The position numbers and the translations under genes are program-made. A stretch of 64,000 nucleotides of DNA from Corynespora cassiicola (taxonomy: Eukaryota; Ascomycota; Dothideomycetes; Pleosporales; Corynesporascaceae). The DNA is taken from assembly GCA_022059125.1 (NCBI GenBank), contig JAEUWY010000005.1, positions 1,116,001 through 1,180,000 of the forward strand, read 5' to 3'. Below the pieces are notes generated by a model that saw nothing but the letters and a program-made list of their open reading frames with translations, made no database searches and was not told the DNA's origin. Below are positions 33,436 through 44,052 of the stretch, in pieces (the first letter of the stretch is position 1; each line of letters starts with the position of its first letter).

Positions 33436-34536
33436 ATGCCGGCCGAACCCAAGCTCGGAGCTCAGCCTCTATCCAAGGAGCTCTCAGAAGGCATTCCCGA
33501 TGCAGGAACTTTTGAGGGTATTCCTAGGATACGAAGCATAGCAGGAGATTTGAAGGGAGAGTACGTTACCCTTGGCACTCAATATCGTGCAAACGTCCGG
33601 GGACAATCCAGATGAAGTAAAAAAACTAACCCCCATCCGCAGGAGAGCCAAAGGCAAAGTCGTCATCATAACCGGTACGCTGCCCCAATACCCCTAGCTC
33701 TCAAAACCCGCCCCAAGAAACACACTGACACGGTCCCTTCCCATCGCAAAGGCGCAAACTCCCCCCTAGGCATCGGCCGCGCAACCGCCCACCAATACGC
33801 CGCAAACGCCGCCCGCGCCCTCTACCTCTGCGACTTCGACCCCACCCACCTCGAAACCCACAAGCGCGAAATCGCCTCCCTCTACCCCGCCGTCGAGGTG
33901 CACACGCGCGCCTTCGACGCCGCCGACGAGGCCTCGGTGCGCGACGTCGTCGCCCACGCCCTGGACACGTACGACCGGCTCGACGTCTTCTTCGCCAACG
34001 CGGGGATAAGCAGCGGGAAGGTGTTCTGGGAGGAGGACAGCGAGGGCTTCATGAAGATGATGCGGACCAACACGCTCAGCGTGTTTTTGGCGGCAAAGTA
34101 TGCGAGCCGCGCCATGCTGCGGACGGGCGCGGAGAAGACGCATCCGTCCGGGTCCATCATTGGCACCGCGTCGGTGGCGGGGCTCAGGTCCAATGCCGGG
34201 CCGACGGATTATAGCGCGAGTAAGGCGGCCGTGGTGAGCTTGATGCAGACGTGTGCGTATCAGCTGGCTGGCACGGGGATACGGTGCAATGCGATTTGTC
34301 CCGGCCTGATTGAGACGGGCATGACGAGGGCCACGTACGAGGCGGCGAGGAAGAGGGGCAGCGAGAGGAAGATTGGGCAGCTGAATCCGCTGAGGAGGGG
34401 CGGCCAGGCCGATGAGATTGCCCGCGTGGTGCTGTTTTTGGGGAGCGATGAGGCGAGTTATGTCAATGGGCAGGCGTGGGCGGTGGACGGGGGTTTGAGC
34501 GCAGGACACCCGTTTGTGATGGGGAAGTTGGCGTAG
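33436..34536 (+). CDS. Short-chain dehydrogenase/reductase (classical SDR)
   Basis: Three exons (33436-33560, 33643-33674 and 33752-34536) give 313 residues. The Rossmann cofactor motif spans the second splice: VVIITG|ANSPLGIGRA, a TGxxxGIG pattern. The NAG motif (FFANAGIS), the catalytic Ser region (GSIIGTASVAG) and the active-site YxxxK (DYSASKAAV) are present, as is the PG motif (CNAICPGLIETGM). The cofactor is NAD(P)H; an acidic residue after beta-2 (YLCDFDP) favours NAD(H). It has no signal peptide and no C-terminal peroxisomal tripeptide (ends GKLA). The 60-residue N-terminal extension before the Rossmann fold is unusual for a classical SDR. The substrate is unknown. The middle exon is only 32 nt, and the GC-rich codon choice from 33752 on differs visibly from the first exon. 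Confidence 0.88.
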
Positions 34537-34892
34537 ACGAGGTTATGAGAGGGCGAGGCTCGTGGAGGCTTTTCGAGAGGCTTTTCGAGAGGCAGGGGTG
34601 AGTATTTGAGTATATGCTTGATGTAGACATAAACCTCCCTAAAACACGTGGTCTTTGTATTTCTTGTAAATCAGCCTGGAAGCTTTACGTCCTACATCTC
34701 TCTAGCGCACAACTCAAGCCGCATCAATGTTGAATTCCAATCGCAAGCGTAGTATTGAAGGCAAAGCACCGCCTTCGTATATATATATGTACCACCCAAC
34801 CCCTTGTCTATATGCCAAACCATCAAGCGGGTGATTTCTTTTCCAATCATAACACATAAGCCATTGGCGAATCCTCTAAGGAAGGAAGCTTG
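34537..34892. other. intergenic, convergent 3' ends of SDR and Iml2
   Basis: A 356-bp stretch with a TA repeat near 34780-34788; it probably holds two 3' untranslated regions. Confidence 0.55.
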
Positions 34893-37445
34893 CTAACACT
34901 CAACACCATACCTCCTCAGCGTAGCCTTGCCCGTCGTGACCTTCATACCAATCCTGTACCAAGTTAGCAAATGCTCCTCATAGTGAGTAGATGAAGAAGC
35001 CTTACCTAGCATCCAAATCATACGCCTCCCACTTGGCCACCTCCTCCAGCCAATCCCTACACTCTGCGAGAACCTCTCCCCGCTCCTCCGGACACTCCTC
35101 CACCTCTCTCCACAAGCACGCCGCCATCTCATACCGCGCACACGGCGCTGTCCAACTATCCTTCAAATGACCCTTGAACTGCATCCGATCATGGGCAATA
35201 ATCTCCTCTTTCAACACACCCTTGGCCGTCTCGGTATCACCCAGACTCCGCATCGTGGCCGCACGCAGCAAAGCAAGCACGCCCTTCTCGTCCAACCCCT
35301 CGCGCTCCCAGTGCGGATTCGCGGCCGACTCACTCCACATGAGGTTGTTCAATGAAACCTCGAGGTGCTCGGGCCGCATGCGCTTGTATCCGTTCCAGAA
35401 GTAGATCATTTCCTCGAGGGGGCTGACGCCGACGGCGTCGATGAGGTCGCAGGACCAGCTCTTTGCGCGGGCCTCCCATTTTTGCAGCTTGCGCGTGACG
35501 AAGACGTCAAAAGGGAGTTGCTTGGCCATGAAGCGCTTGCGGCCCGTGTTGGGAATCACCTTCTCGAAGAAGCTGGTGGCAGTTTCCTTGGCGGTTGCAG
35601 CGGCCGTGGAGTCCTTTGAATTCTGGCGGTAGATCTCAACGTAGCATGCGCCGCAGATGTAGTAGTAGAGGCCGTGACTCCAGTTGTTGAGCGTCGCGCA
35701 TTTCTGGAAGGCGGCGGCGGTGCCTTCGTAATCATGGATGTACATTTTGTTCAGGCTCGTTTCGAACCAACGGAGGGCTTCGAGTTGCTGGAGGGGGGTT
35801 TCGTCTTCCTTGGCCATGAAGTCCAAGGCATCTTCGATGCGCTTCTCTGAGGCCATCATTCGGGCTTCTTCGAGCAGCCAGAGATGGCTCCTCGGGTACC
35901 GCTTGCGCATCTCTACGAGAAGCGCACTGAGACGAGCCTTTGGGAAAGAGCCTTCTCCAGACCGCGGAATGATGTCGCAGAAACCAACAAGACCGTTGTA
36001 GAAGCCGAACAAGACGAGTCCGGCCATGGCACCGTGAATATTGTGAAATCTCGTAGCTTGCCAAAGCATCTGAATGCCACGCTCCCTGTCTCCCTTGAAC
36101 CCAACAATCTTTAACAGAGTCGCAAACGCCGGGGGTACCAAGGAGATGATGAGCAAGAGGATACCGAAGCAAAAGTTGGAACCTGAAATGATGAACACAT
36201 CAACTGGGTGGTCGCCATATACCGAGATATCCTCGCCATTTTTGATTGTTTCAGACATGGTCAGTTCCTCAAAATCCTCCACCATTCCCGGAACCTTGTC
36301 AGAGGGTGTCTTTTCCGAGGGGAGATTGGGTGCGGAACTAGACTTTATGTCTAGCTTTCTCTTGTTGTTGTCCAGTCCCACCGAACCCCCCTTTTCAGCG
36401 GGCACATTGAGGTGGCCCATGTACTCCATGGGTGTTGTCACGCCCTTGTGGTCCTCGTCGGCATCTACAAAATCGAAGTCGTCATCGTCGTCGTCGCCCA
36501 GGGTCGACTTCTTCTCCTCCGCCGCCTTCGCAGGAGCCACATTTTCGCTTTTCTCGACTTTGGTCTCGTCGGTCAGAGTGGAGACATTCGACTTGCTCCC
36601 AGCCAGCGGGCTACCAGCTCTACTAGAGCCTCTTGATCCTGGCTTGGACGACCCGCTGGATCCCGTAGAAGCCAGTGTACTCGTACTCCTCTCGTTGAGG
36701 AACTTCTTCTCAGCATCCATGACGCCTTCGAGGGTAAGATAGGCTTTCCTCAGCTTATAAAAGCTCTTGATGGCCTCGGTCAAGCTCTCGTTCAAAACAC
36801 CGACAATGGCGCTCATGAGCTGCGCCTCGGCAAGACAGACGGCATATTCAGTTCCGGCAGGATAGATGGGAGACTGGTACGAATGCGGGGTCCTATGCGC
36901 GCGGCGCTGGTGTTCGTAAGCCGCATTTTCGGCGTCGGATAGCGTCTGCGAAGCTACATGACTGCATCAGCGACACCTGTTGGCCCGCGCAAAGGATATA
37001 CAATACCTTCGCGCATGATTTCCTGTTCGAAGCCTAGTGTCGCTCTCATGAAGGTGACTACGCCTTTGCCTAGCTATACTCGAGTCTGGTCAGCCTAAAT
37101 CCCGCCGCAGCGATCCGGAGCGGCGCAGCGCACCTGATGGAACGGTGAACTGCCTTTGCTGAGGTGTGCCTCTGCCGCATCGACGTCGTCGTTCATAATG
37201 TGCGTAACCGCTGTTGCTCGCGTGAGTGAATGCCTTGTTTGGATGTAAGCTCTAGCTGGGAACTCGTGGACGCACCGGACATGGCATCTTCGACTATTCG
37301 GACAAGTCAGCTTGGATAAATCTTGAGTGGCAGAAATGTAGGGAATTCCCATACTCTGTGCGAGCTCGTCCAGAGCGTTCAAGCTCCTTGTCTGGCCCGG
37401 CTTGTGGTTTTTCCCACCTCCGAGCCATCCTCCGACCTTCAGCAT
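34893..37445 (-). CDS. Iml2-type mitochondrial outer membrane/inclusion clearance protein
   Basis: Six exons (37355-37445, 37276-37293, 37134-37210, 37007-37073, 35006-36953 and 34893-34953) sum to 2262 nt, or 753 residues. It begins MLKVGGWLGGG and continues through IMNDDVDAAEAHLSKGSS and LGKGVVTFMRATLGFEQEIMREA, both diagnostic of the fungal Iml2/TTC39 family. The conserved block EYAVCLAEAQLMSAIVGVLN follows. A disordered, acidic linker (SNVSTLTDETKVEKS and a DDDDDFDF run) precedes two hydrophobic stretches (CFGILLLIISLVPPAFATLL; GAMAGLVLFGFYNGLVGF). TPR-like helices fill the C-terminal half, ending YDLDARIGMKVTTGKATL. Yeast Iml2 helps clear lipid-linked protein inclusions; the role here is by family. 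The second coding exon is only 18 nt. Confidence 0.9.
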
Positions 37446-38449
37446 GGTTGCTCTTGTGCGGTATTTCACCGGACAAGGGACCGCGGGGTCGAATATGGGG
37501 ATTCTAGATTGCAGACCCTTTTCACAGGGAAAGCAGACAAGCGTCCGGTAGGACAGCCGAGCCGGAAGAAAAGAAAATAAAAGAAGAACGGAAGCAGAGA
37601 AGTGTCAGGAAAACAGAGGCAGCCGGTCAAGCAATTGGAGAGACAGACGGAGTACGGGCGGAGGGATTTGATGACAAGGAAACACACAGAGCCTCCCCAC
37701 CCTCTTCAAGGCTGACGACGGCGGTCGCTAGCCAGAACTGTTTGAAAGAAGGGCTGGTTGCAAAAAGGTGGGAGGCGGGAGGCAGGTGCTGCCGAGAGAG
37801 GAATAAAAGCAGTAGACGGAAAAGAGCGAGGGCCCGGGGGAGGAGGGAGGTAAGCAATGTCCGCTCCGCCAGGCTAGCTGCAACACCACTAGGAGGGACA
37901 GGCTGTGGGCAGCGACTGCTGGGGCGGTGCGTCCGGGGGCCCGCCCCTCGGTCGAAGCAACTCGATCGCGTACGTCACTTTTGGTCCACGGCGACGGGGG
38001 CTTTCCCAACTGGCGCGAACCCGAATGCGATGGCCGTGCCGCGCTCCGAGCCTGTGGTTGCATGGCGAGTGCTGGCCGCGACACCCGGGCGTGTCCTTGC
38101 TCCCCACCCCGAATATAGTGATGCGCAAATTTATCGCCAGGCTGTGAGCTGGACCCTGAATTCCAGGGAGGCCCAGGCAGAGGGGCCATTAGTCCCGGTG
38201 CTGGCGAGGGATGGGTTGGCCTGTTGCGCGGCGTGCACGTGACGGGCCTGGTAGCGGGCGGATCGGTGTCTGAGACCCCCCGCGCACCGACCGCCCTGCC
38301 TCATCGCCGCCTGGCCCGCCCGCACCGCACCGCAGCAAGCAGCACAGCAGAGCCTCATCGCCGAACATCTCCAGCATCCTCTACCCTAGTCCCGCCACAC
38401 CTTTTCGAACAACACCGAGCCAACCTTCGCACATATTCAACCCGCAAAC
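37446..38449. promoter_or_regulatory. divergent promoter region, Iml2 / Sem1
   Basis: About 1 kb between two start codons facing apart. It is GC-rich at 37830-38290. Overlapping open frames on both strands are compositional. No RNA gene or known operator is seen. Confidence 0.5.
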
Positions 38450-38905
38450 ATGTCCGGCGCTGCCCAAGGATCCGACGAGACGAAGAAGGCCGTAGTTCAA
38501 GAGCCCCAGAACGGCGAGAAGCTGGCCGACAAGAAGCCCGCCCCCCAGCTCGAGGAGGACGACGAGTTTGAGGACTTTCCCGTCGAGGGTATGTCTCTCC
38601 TTTCCATCTTGTTGTCACCATACTGCTCGCCTTCCTTTCATATGCATCGCGACGGATGGATGGCGAGGAGCGCGCATATCAACACGAAACCATATACTGA
38701 CAAACCAACAGACTGGACAGAAGAAGAGACTCAGATTCCCGGCGGCAACGCACATCTGTGGGAGGAGAGCTGGGACGATGATGACACGAACGAGGACTTT
38801 GCCGTGCAGCTGAGGTCAGTAGCGCTATGCACCCACTCACACACCCCCGCTGTGAATACCACACTGACATCCTCCAGGGAGGAGCTCAAGAAGCTCGGCA
38901 AATGA
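38450..38905 (+). CDS. Sem1/Dss1, small 26S proteasome lid subunit
   Basis: Three exons (38450-38588, 38712-38814 and 38878-38905) sum to 270 nt, or 89 residues. The family signature is intact: EEDDEFEDFPVE joined to DWTEEETQ, then HLWEESWDDDDTNEDFAVQL and the helical end REELKKLGK. Sem1/Dss1 is an acidic, largely unfolded protein that stabilises the proteasome lid and also works in TREX-2 mRNA export and homologous recombination, in nucleus and cytoplasm. Both introns interrupt the conserved part, as is common in fungi. The ATG lies in a CAAACATG context after a C-rich leader. It is divergent from Iml2 and convergent with Pgk1. Confidence 0.95.
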   Translation: MSGAAQGSDETKKAVVQEPQNGEKLADKKPAPQLEEDDEFEDFPVEGMSLLSILLSPYCSPSFHMHRDGWMARSAHINTKPYTDKPTDWTEEETQIPGGNAHLWEESWDDDDTNEDFAVQLRSVALCTHSHTPAVNTTLTSSREELKKLGK

Positions 38906-39589
38906 ACGACTCACGAATCACCATGACGAGCGATCGGCGTCCCGAAAAAGGCCTGTGAGGACGACGGTTGAACGCTCGAGGAACGGATGCGCGGAGCCAC
39001 CTAACTCCTCCCAACGAACCGCTGGGCCTGGCATAGTCGTAGAGAGCAGAAAAACAAAACAAAGCGGGATATTTGGACGGTCTGGAGTCATGAATTACAA
39101 GTCCCGTGTCCCCCAATGTTCTTTTCATACTCTGAACTAATGTGGCCCACTATATCGTTGTAGCTTATTAGGTCCGTGTATGACTGGGGAGGGGTTGGCT
39201 CTATCCCACCTCTCCAACGGCTTAGCTCTAATATAAGATTCACAAAGTCGGAGTTGGCAGTTTCTCACATCACCGTGTGTCGGACTGGATTACCCACTAC
39301 TGGCATCATATTTATAGCCCCAACCTCCACCTATTCTACACTGACCTCCCGATAGCACGGTAGCTAGACTTCCATCCAGCCCCAAAGCAGCATCCAACAC
39401 TCAAGCAGTGGCGAAACGGACATGGACCAAAAAAAAAGAACTTGTTTCTCATTCCCAAGATCGATTGTTGAACCATAACAGCTAAAAACACGAACTAACA
39501 TACATTCCTCATAACTTTGGCGCCGACCCTTCACGATTCTATTTTAGGCCATTGAACCACCTTTAAAACCATGGGGAGGACATGGTCGA
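38906..39589. other. intergenic, convergent 3' ends of Sem1 and Pgk1
   Basis: A 684-bp stretch with no supported gene. An A8 tract lies near 39430. It probably holds both 3' untranslated regions. Confidence 0.6.
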
Positions 39590-41069
39590 TTACTTACTCG
39601 ACAGGGCCGAAACACCGGGCAGGTCCTTGCCCTCCAACAGCTCGAGCGAGGCACCACCGCCCGTCGAGACGTGGGACAGCTTGTCCTCGACGCCGTACTT
39701 GGCCGCGACGGTCGCGGTATCGCCACCGCCGATGATGACAATCTTGCCGCTCTGGGCCGCGTCGACGGCAGCATCGAGCGTCTGCTTGGTGCCGTTTGCG
39801 AACTTGTCGAACTCGAAGACGCCAGCGGGGCCGTTCCAGAGGATGGTCTGCGCCTCATCGATGGCCTCCTTGTACAGCTTGATCGACTTGTCGCCGCAGT
39901 CGAGGCCCATCCAGCCGTCGGGAATGCCCTCTGCGTCCTCGGCGTAGCCCGTGTTTGCGTTTGCGTCGAACTTGTCTGCTGTGATGTAGTCGACGGGCAG
40001 CACGATCTTGACGTTGTTCTTCTTAGCCTTCTCGACGAGGTCCTTGACCGTCTTGCTGCCGGCCTCGTCGAACAAGCTGTTGCCGATGTTGACGCCCTCG
40101 AGCGTCTTCTTGAAGGTGAAGGACATGCCGCCGCAGATGATCAGCGAGTTGACCTTGCCGAGGAGGTTGTCGATGAGCTGGATCTTGTCCGACACCTTGG
40201 CTCCGCCGAGGATGGCGAGGAAGGGGCGCTTGGGGTTCTCGAGGGCCTTTGCGAAGTACTCGAGCTCCTTCTTGACGAGGAAGCCAGAGGCCTTCTGGGG
40301 GAGGTCGACGCCGACCATGGAGCTGTGGGCACGGTGAGCGGTGCCGAAAGCATCGTCTATAGCGGTTGTTAGCAGGGCTTTCGACTAGCTCAGGCTTCAT
40401 GGGATACTGACTGATGTAAATGTCACCCAGGGCAGTAAGTCCCTTGCGGAACTCATCAACCTTGGCCTTGTCGGCCTTGACCTTCTTGCCCTCGGCATCC
40501 TTGGAGCTTCCCTCCTCCTCGGCGTGGAAGCGGAGGTTCTCGAGGAGGATCACCTGTCCGTCGCTAGCCTTGTTAACCGTCTCCTCGACCTCCTTGCCGA
40601 CGCAGTCCTCGGTGAAGACGACGCTCCTGCCCAATAGCTTCTCGAGCTCGGGAACAACCGGCTTGAGACTGTACTTCGGGTTTGGCTTTCCGTCAGGGCG
40701 GCCGAGGTGCGACATGAGAATCACAGCCTTGGCTCCATTTTCAATGGCGTGCTTGATAGTGGGGAGCGCGCCGACGATGCGCTGGTTGTTGGTGATCTTC
40801 TTGTCGGCATCAAGGGGGACGTTGAAGTCGACCTGGGATCGCGTTAGAAACAAATCCCGAGAATTTTGTCGTGCTCTTGACCCCCGAGGCATTCAAATTT
40901 AGACATCATATTGAAACCGCATGTGCGGCCATTCAATTGGTGAAATTCCAACCAAAGTAGCTGCGCTGTCGCGGAGGGGCTGACCGGGCTGGGTAAGACT
41001 TACGCGGACAAGGACCCTCTTGCCCTTGAGGTCGACGTCGGTAATTGAGAGCTTGTTGGACAGAGACAT
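39590..41069 (-). CDS. Phosphoglycerate kinase
   Basis: Three exons (41004-41069, 40412-40832 and 39590-40356) sum to 1254 nt, or 417 residues, the normal size for the family. It interconverts 1,3-bisphosphoglycerate plus ADP and 3-phosphoglycerate plus ATP in cytosolic glycolysis. The start [20 protein letters not shown] leads into the signature RVDFNVPLD. Substrate-binding SHLGRPDG, the join [18 protein letters not shown], the nucleotide-binding [11 protein letters not shown], and the C-terminal GGGDTATV and [13 protein letters not shown] are all present. The first intron is 171 nt, clearly longer than most in this window. Codon use is strongly biased to C-ending codons, as expected of a highly expressed gene. 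Confidence 0.98.
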
Positions 41070-41898
41070 TGTGATGGCGATGTATGTGTAGCTGTTTGGG
41101 GTGTGGATGCAAGTGTTGTCGGCGTGAGAGGTCAGACTTGAATGTTGTTGAACGGGCCTATGTCATATGGCGGGGCACACTTAAGCTGCAGGTGGGGTGA
41201 GACACCCTGTGATGAAATTCCCGCCATCCGGTCTGTTATCGAGAAAAGCAATGGAACGCCGCCCTCCCGAGGCTTTTTTCGCCGAAGGGCAGTTGAGAAC
41301 AGCTGAATGCTATTCGCTGCACTGTTTTCTTTTTGTGGCGCCGGCCGCGTTTCGTGGAATTGGTCGCGTTATGTTTTCACGACATCACCCCCTCAAGCTC
41401 CCCAGCCCACCATTAGTGCTGGTGCAGCAATCTGAGCGGCAGAGCCCAGCTCCAAAATGGCTAGCCAGTCGCAGAGGGCCATTACTATGAAAAAATCGAC
41501 ATGAGCATTTGCCACCCTTTTTTCTCCTGGCTCCGCTCGTGTTTCGTTGAACGACGGCCAAGGAGTACTCACTCCCGCGGCCGAGAGCACATGGCTTCTT
41601 CTCACCCGCGCTGAATAAAGCCATCACCACATCATCAGACAGACACGCGTTGCTAGGGAAAATAAACTGACATTGCATGCTAACACCTTAACGAAAGTAG
41701 GTGAAGATAAACGCCCGCCTCCCCCCAAAGCAGAATACCTGTGCGCCAGGAACATGCTCAGTACGCCAAACATCTCCCGGCCGACCGTATGCAAGCGCGC
41801 TGCGCAGAAAACGTACAAAAATCCCAATGCAAACCATGACCGAACCTTATGCACAAGCCACGAACCAAGAGGAAAATCATAAAAGGTCCTTGCAACGT
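41070..41898. promoter_or_regulatory. Pgk1 upstream region
   Basis: An 829-bp stretch between the Pgk1 start and the 3' end of the Mpv17-type gene, which is on the same strand. It should contain the strong Pgk1 promoter. No motif can be assigned with confidence, and no gene is seen. Confidence 0.5.
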
Positions 41899-43025
41899 CT
41901 ACGCTTCCTCGGACGAGTTGGTGAGCGAGAGGTACGCTGTCCAAGCGATACCGATGGTGGATACGAACGGCTATAATGCGTGTCAGTGCCATTGTCATTC
42001 CGTAATGCGCGAGCCATACGTACAATCTGAAACTGAATGGGAATCACACGGAAGTTGAGGATCTGGACCCCAGGCCACACCATGAAGTTGGCCTTCAAAG
42101 CTGGAACATATACATCCTGGAACTTGCGAGTAACTGCCCGCTTTCCACCGCCCTCTGCGACCGTCATAAATGTGAAGAAGCATGCCAAACCTGTGCCGTG
42201 TTAGCAATCCGCGGGGTTCGTCCCTTTGACGCATGCACATACCGACAGGCGCGAACAAGAACTGGTCAAAGGCTACGCGCTTCAATGCAGGCACCATCGC
42301 AGCAGTCTTCGTGATGGGAAATGTTGACGACAAGAACCCAAACCATTTGTGTTGTATCGGTGCCATCAAGAAACCGTATGACATGAACCTCGTCAAGCGC
42401 TCAAAGTCAAAGGGTGGCGGCAGGCGCTTCGAGTCGGGAATAATCTCGCCAGCGGGATATGGGTTGCGCCTGTCCAGCTCATGAATCTGGATGGCGATGA
42501 AATCGTCCTTGCCAACACTGCCTTTGCGGTTCGCCCGCTGGCGGATTGCTGTTAAAGTCTGCGCGACAGTATCTGCTATGCCTCCCAATACCTGCCATTC
42601 TGTCAGCCTCTTCTATCCAGATTTATATCCTGTATGTGTATACGGTTGCACATGGGAATAGCTCGGGAAGCAGTGCGTGACCGAAGGATGCGGCGGGTCG
42701 GTGGCAAAACCAGGATACGTACGGCATTGGTTATCATAGTCGTCAGAACTGCAGGAACATGGTGAGCAAATAGTCGCATGCGTACGATACTAGGGGGGGC
42801 TGTACCTGGTCGCTGTGCATAGTAGGAGTTGAATTTGCGGGTTAGGAGAGAGACGGCGGCCATTTGCAGTAGGAAGACGGCGGCGTGAAGGAGAGGCTGG
42901 TTAAGAGGGCTCAAGTATCAGCGCCGAGACGAGGGCAGGTATAGCGAAACAGGAGGACTCACGATTTTGCCGTAAATCCAGCGGCTGTTGAGTTGGTACA
43001 GGACGCGGCGCCGTGTGTTCTCCAT
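41899..43025 (-). CDS. Mpv17/PMP22 family membrane protein
   Basis: Six exons (42963-43025, 42806-42896, 42723-42748, 42243-42591, 42024-42190 and 41899-41970) sum to 768 nt, or 255 residues. The C-terminal family signature is clear: NFMVWPGVQILNFRVIPIQF followed by IGIAWTAYLSLTNSS. Upstream there are four likely membrane helices, including LLHAAVFLLQMAAVSLL and FMSYGFLMAPIQHKWFGFL. Relatives are integral proteins of the mitochondrial inner membrane (Sym1/Mpv17) or peroxisomal membrane (PMP22), thought to form channels. At 255 residues it is longer than Sym1, with an inserted hydrophilic stretch (HELDRRNPYPAGEIIPDSKR). Which organelle it uses is not settled by sequence. The third exon is 26 nt. 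Confidence 0.9.
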
Positions 43026-44052
43026 GTTTGCTGGAAGGTACTATGGTGCGATCGATGTAATGACGTCCGTTCTCCGTCAACGGTCAGTGCGTTTTTCACC
43101 GTCGCAGCCGCTCCCTTATCACACTGTGGCTGGGTCGTAGTCTTGTGGGGTTCCGTCGACGGAAGGGAATATTGAGCGATGAGGGGCGCTGGTGGTGTCG
43201 TGTTGGAGTCTGGAGCTGTCGGCAGCGGCTCGCGCTGGGGTCAACGTCGGTCGTCTCGGGACTGAAGGGCATCGGCCTGCCTTTGAAGGAGGCGGAGTCG
43301 GAACCAATCAGACCGCGCTCGTGACGTTGGTCTGCCTTCGTTCCCCCGGATCCAAACGCCAGTAGTTTGAACCAGCGTCGCTTCCAGCTGTCTTTTTATT
43401 CGATTCTTGGGTAGTCCCCTGCAAGCCCCTGCGATTCCGACATGACCGAAGACCCTGAGTGGGGACAGTAGAGCAATGAGCGGCGCCTGTCCATACGTAG
43501 AATACCCTTTCGATATCGTTCCTTTTCATACTGCGGATTGCCTTGTTAGGCGGCCAGATTCTCAAAAGGTAGAATAAGCCGATCGATATGTCACATTCGT
43601 CCTGCAACTTTGAATGCGGTTGACGCCTGGCTGCAAGATTGTTCACATCACTATCATGAGAATGTAAATCACGAACCACCATACTACTCTCTACTACACC
43701 CGGATTTTGCATCATATTATCCATTTTTAAACCATTATGCCTTCCCGGGACATCCAACTTGTGGTAAGAGCCCCGGGCAAATATTAGAGTACGCCGGTTC
43801 GACAGCCAACCAACGTCATGTAATGTAGTCAAGCAAACCGGCCCGGGCGCGCATCATGATGCGCGGTATGCACTCAAAGCACACATCCGACCGACGAGGC
43901 AAGCCGGCATTGGGGAATAGTCATGAAGGTCATGAGACACTTACGAGAGAAAGGAGGGGGGTGCGCCATGACAACCTTCCGAAAAGTAAAGAGGGCATAG
44001 GCCTCGCAAAGTCCTGGAATGGGACCATGCGAAGCCGACGCATGCGACTCCA
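43026..44052. other. intergenic between Mpv17-type gene and Prp40
   Basis: About 1 kb between two minus-strand genes: promoter of the Mpv17-type gene and 3' region of Prp40. A 174-codon open frame at 43308-43832 (-) shows no recognisable domain and is judged to be chance. I looked for tRNA box sequences and found none. Confidence 0.5.

Noticed and set aside
33765..34510. 247-codon minus-strand open frame antisense to the SDR
   Set aside because: It is a GC-driven shadow; the sense frame has complete SDR motifs.
43790..43815. GGTTCGA-like sequence resembling a tRNA B box
   Set aside because: The bases after it do not fit the B-box consensus, there is no A box at the right distance, and no cloverleaf can be drawn.
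43308..43832. 174-codon minus-strand open frame between Mpv17-type and Prp40 genes
   Set aside because: No recognisable motif, ordinary intergenic composition, no splice-consistent extension.
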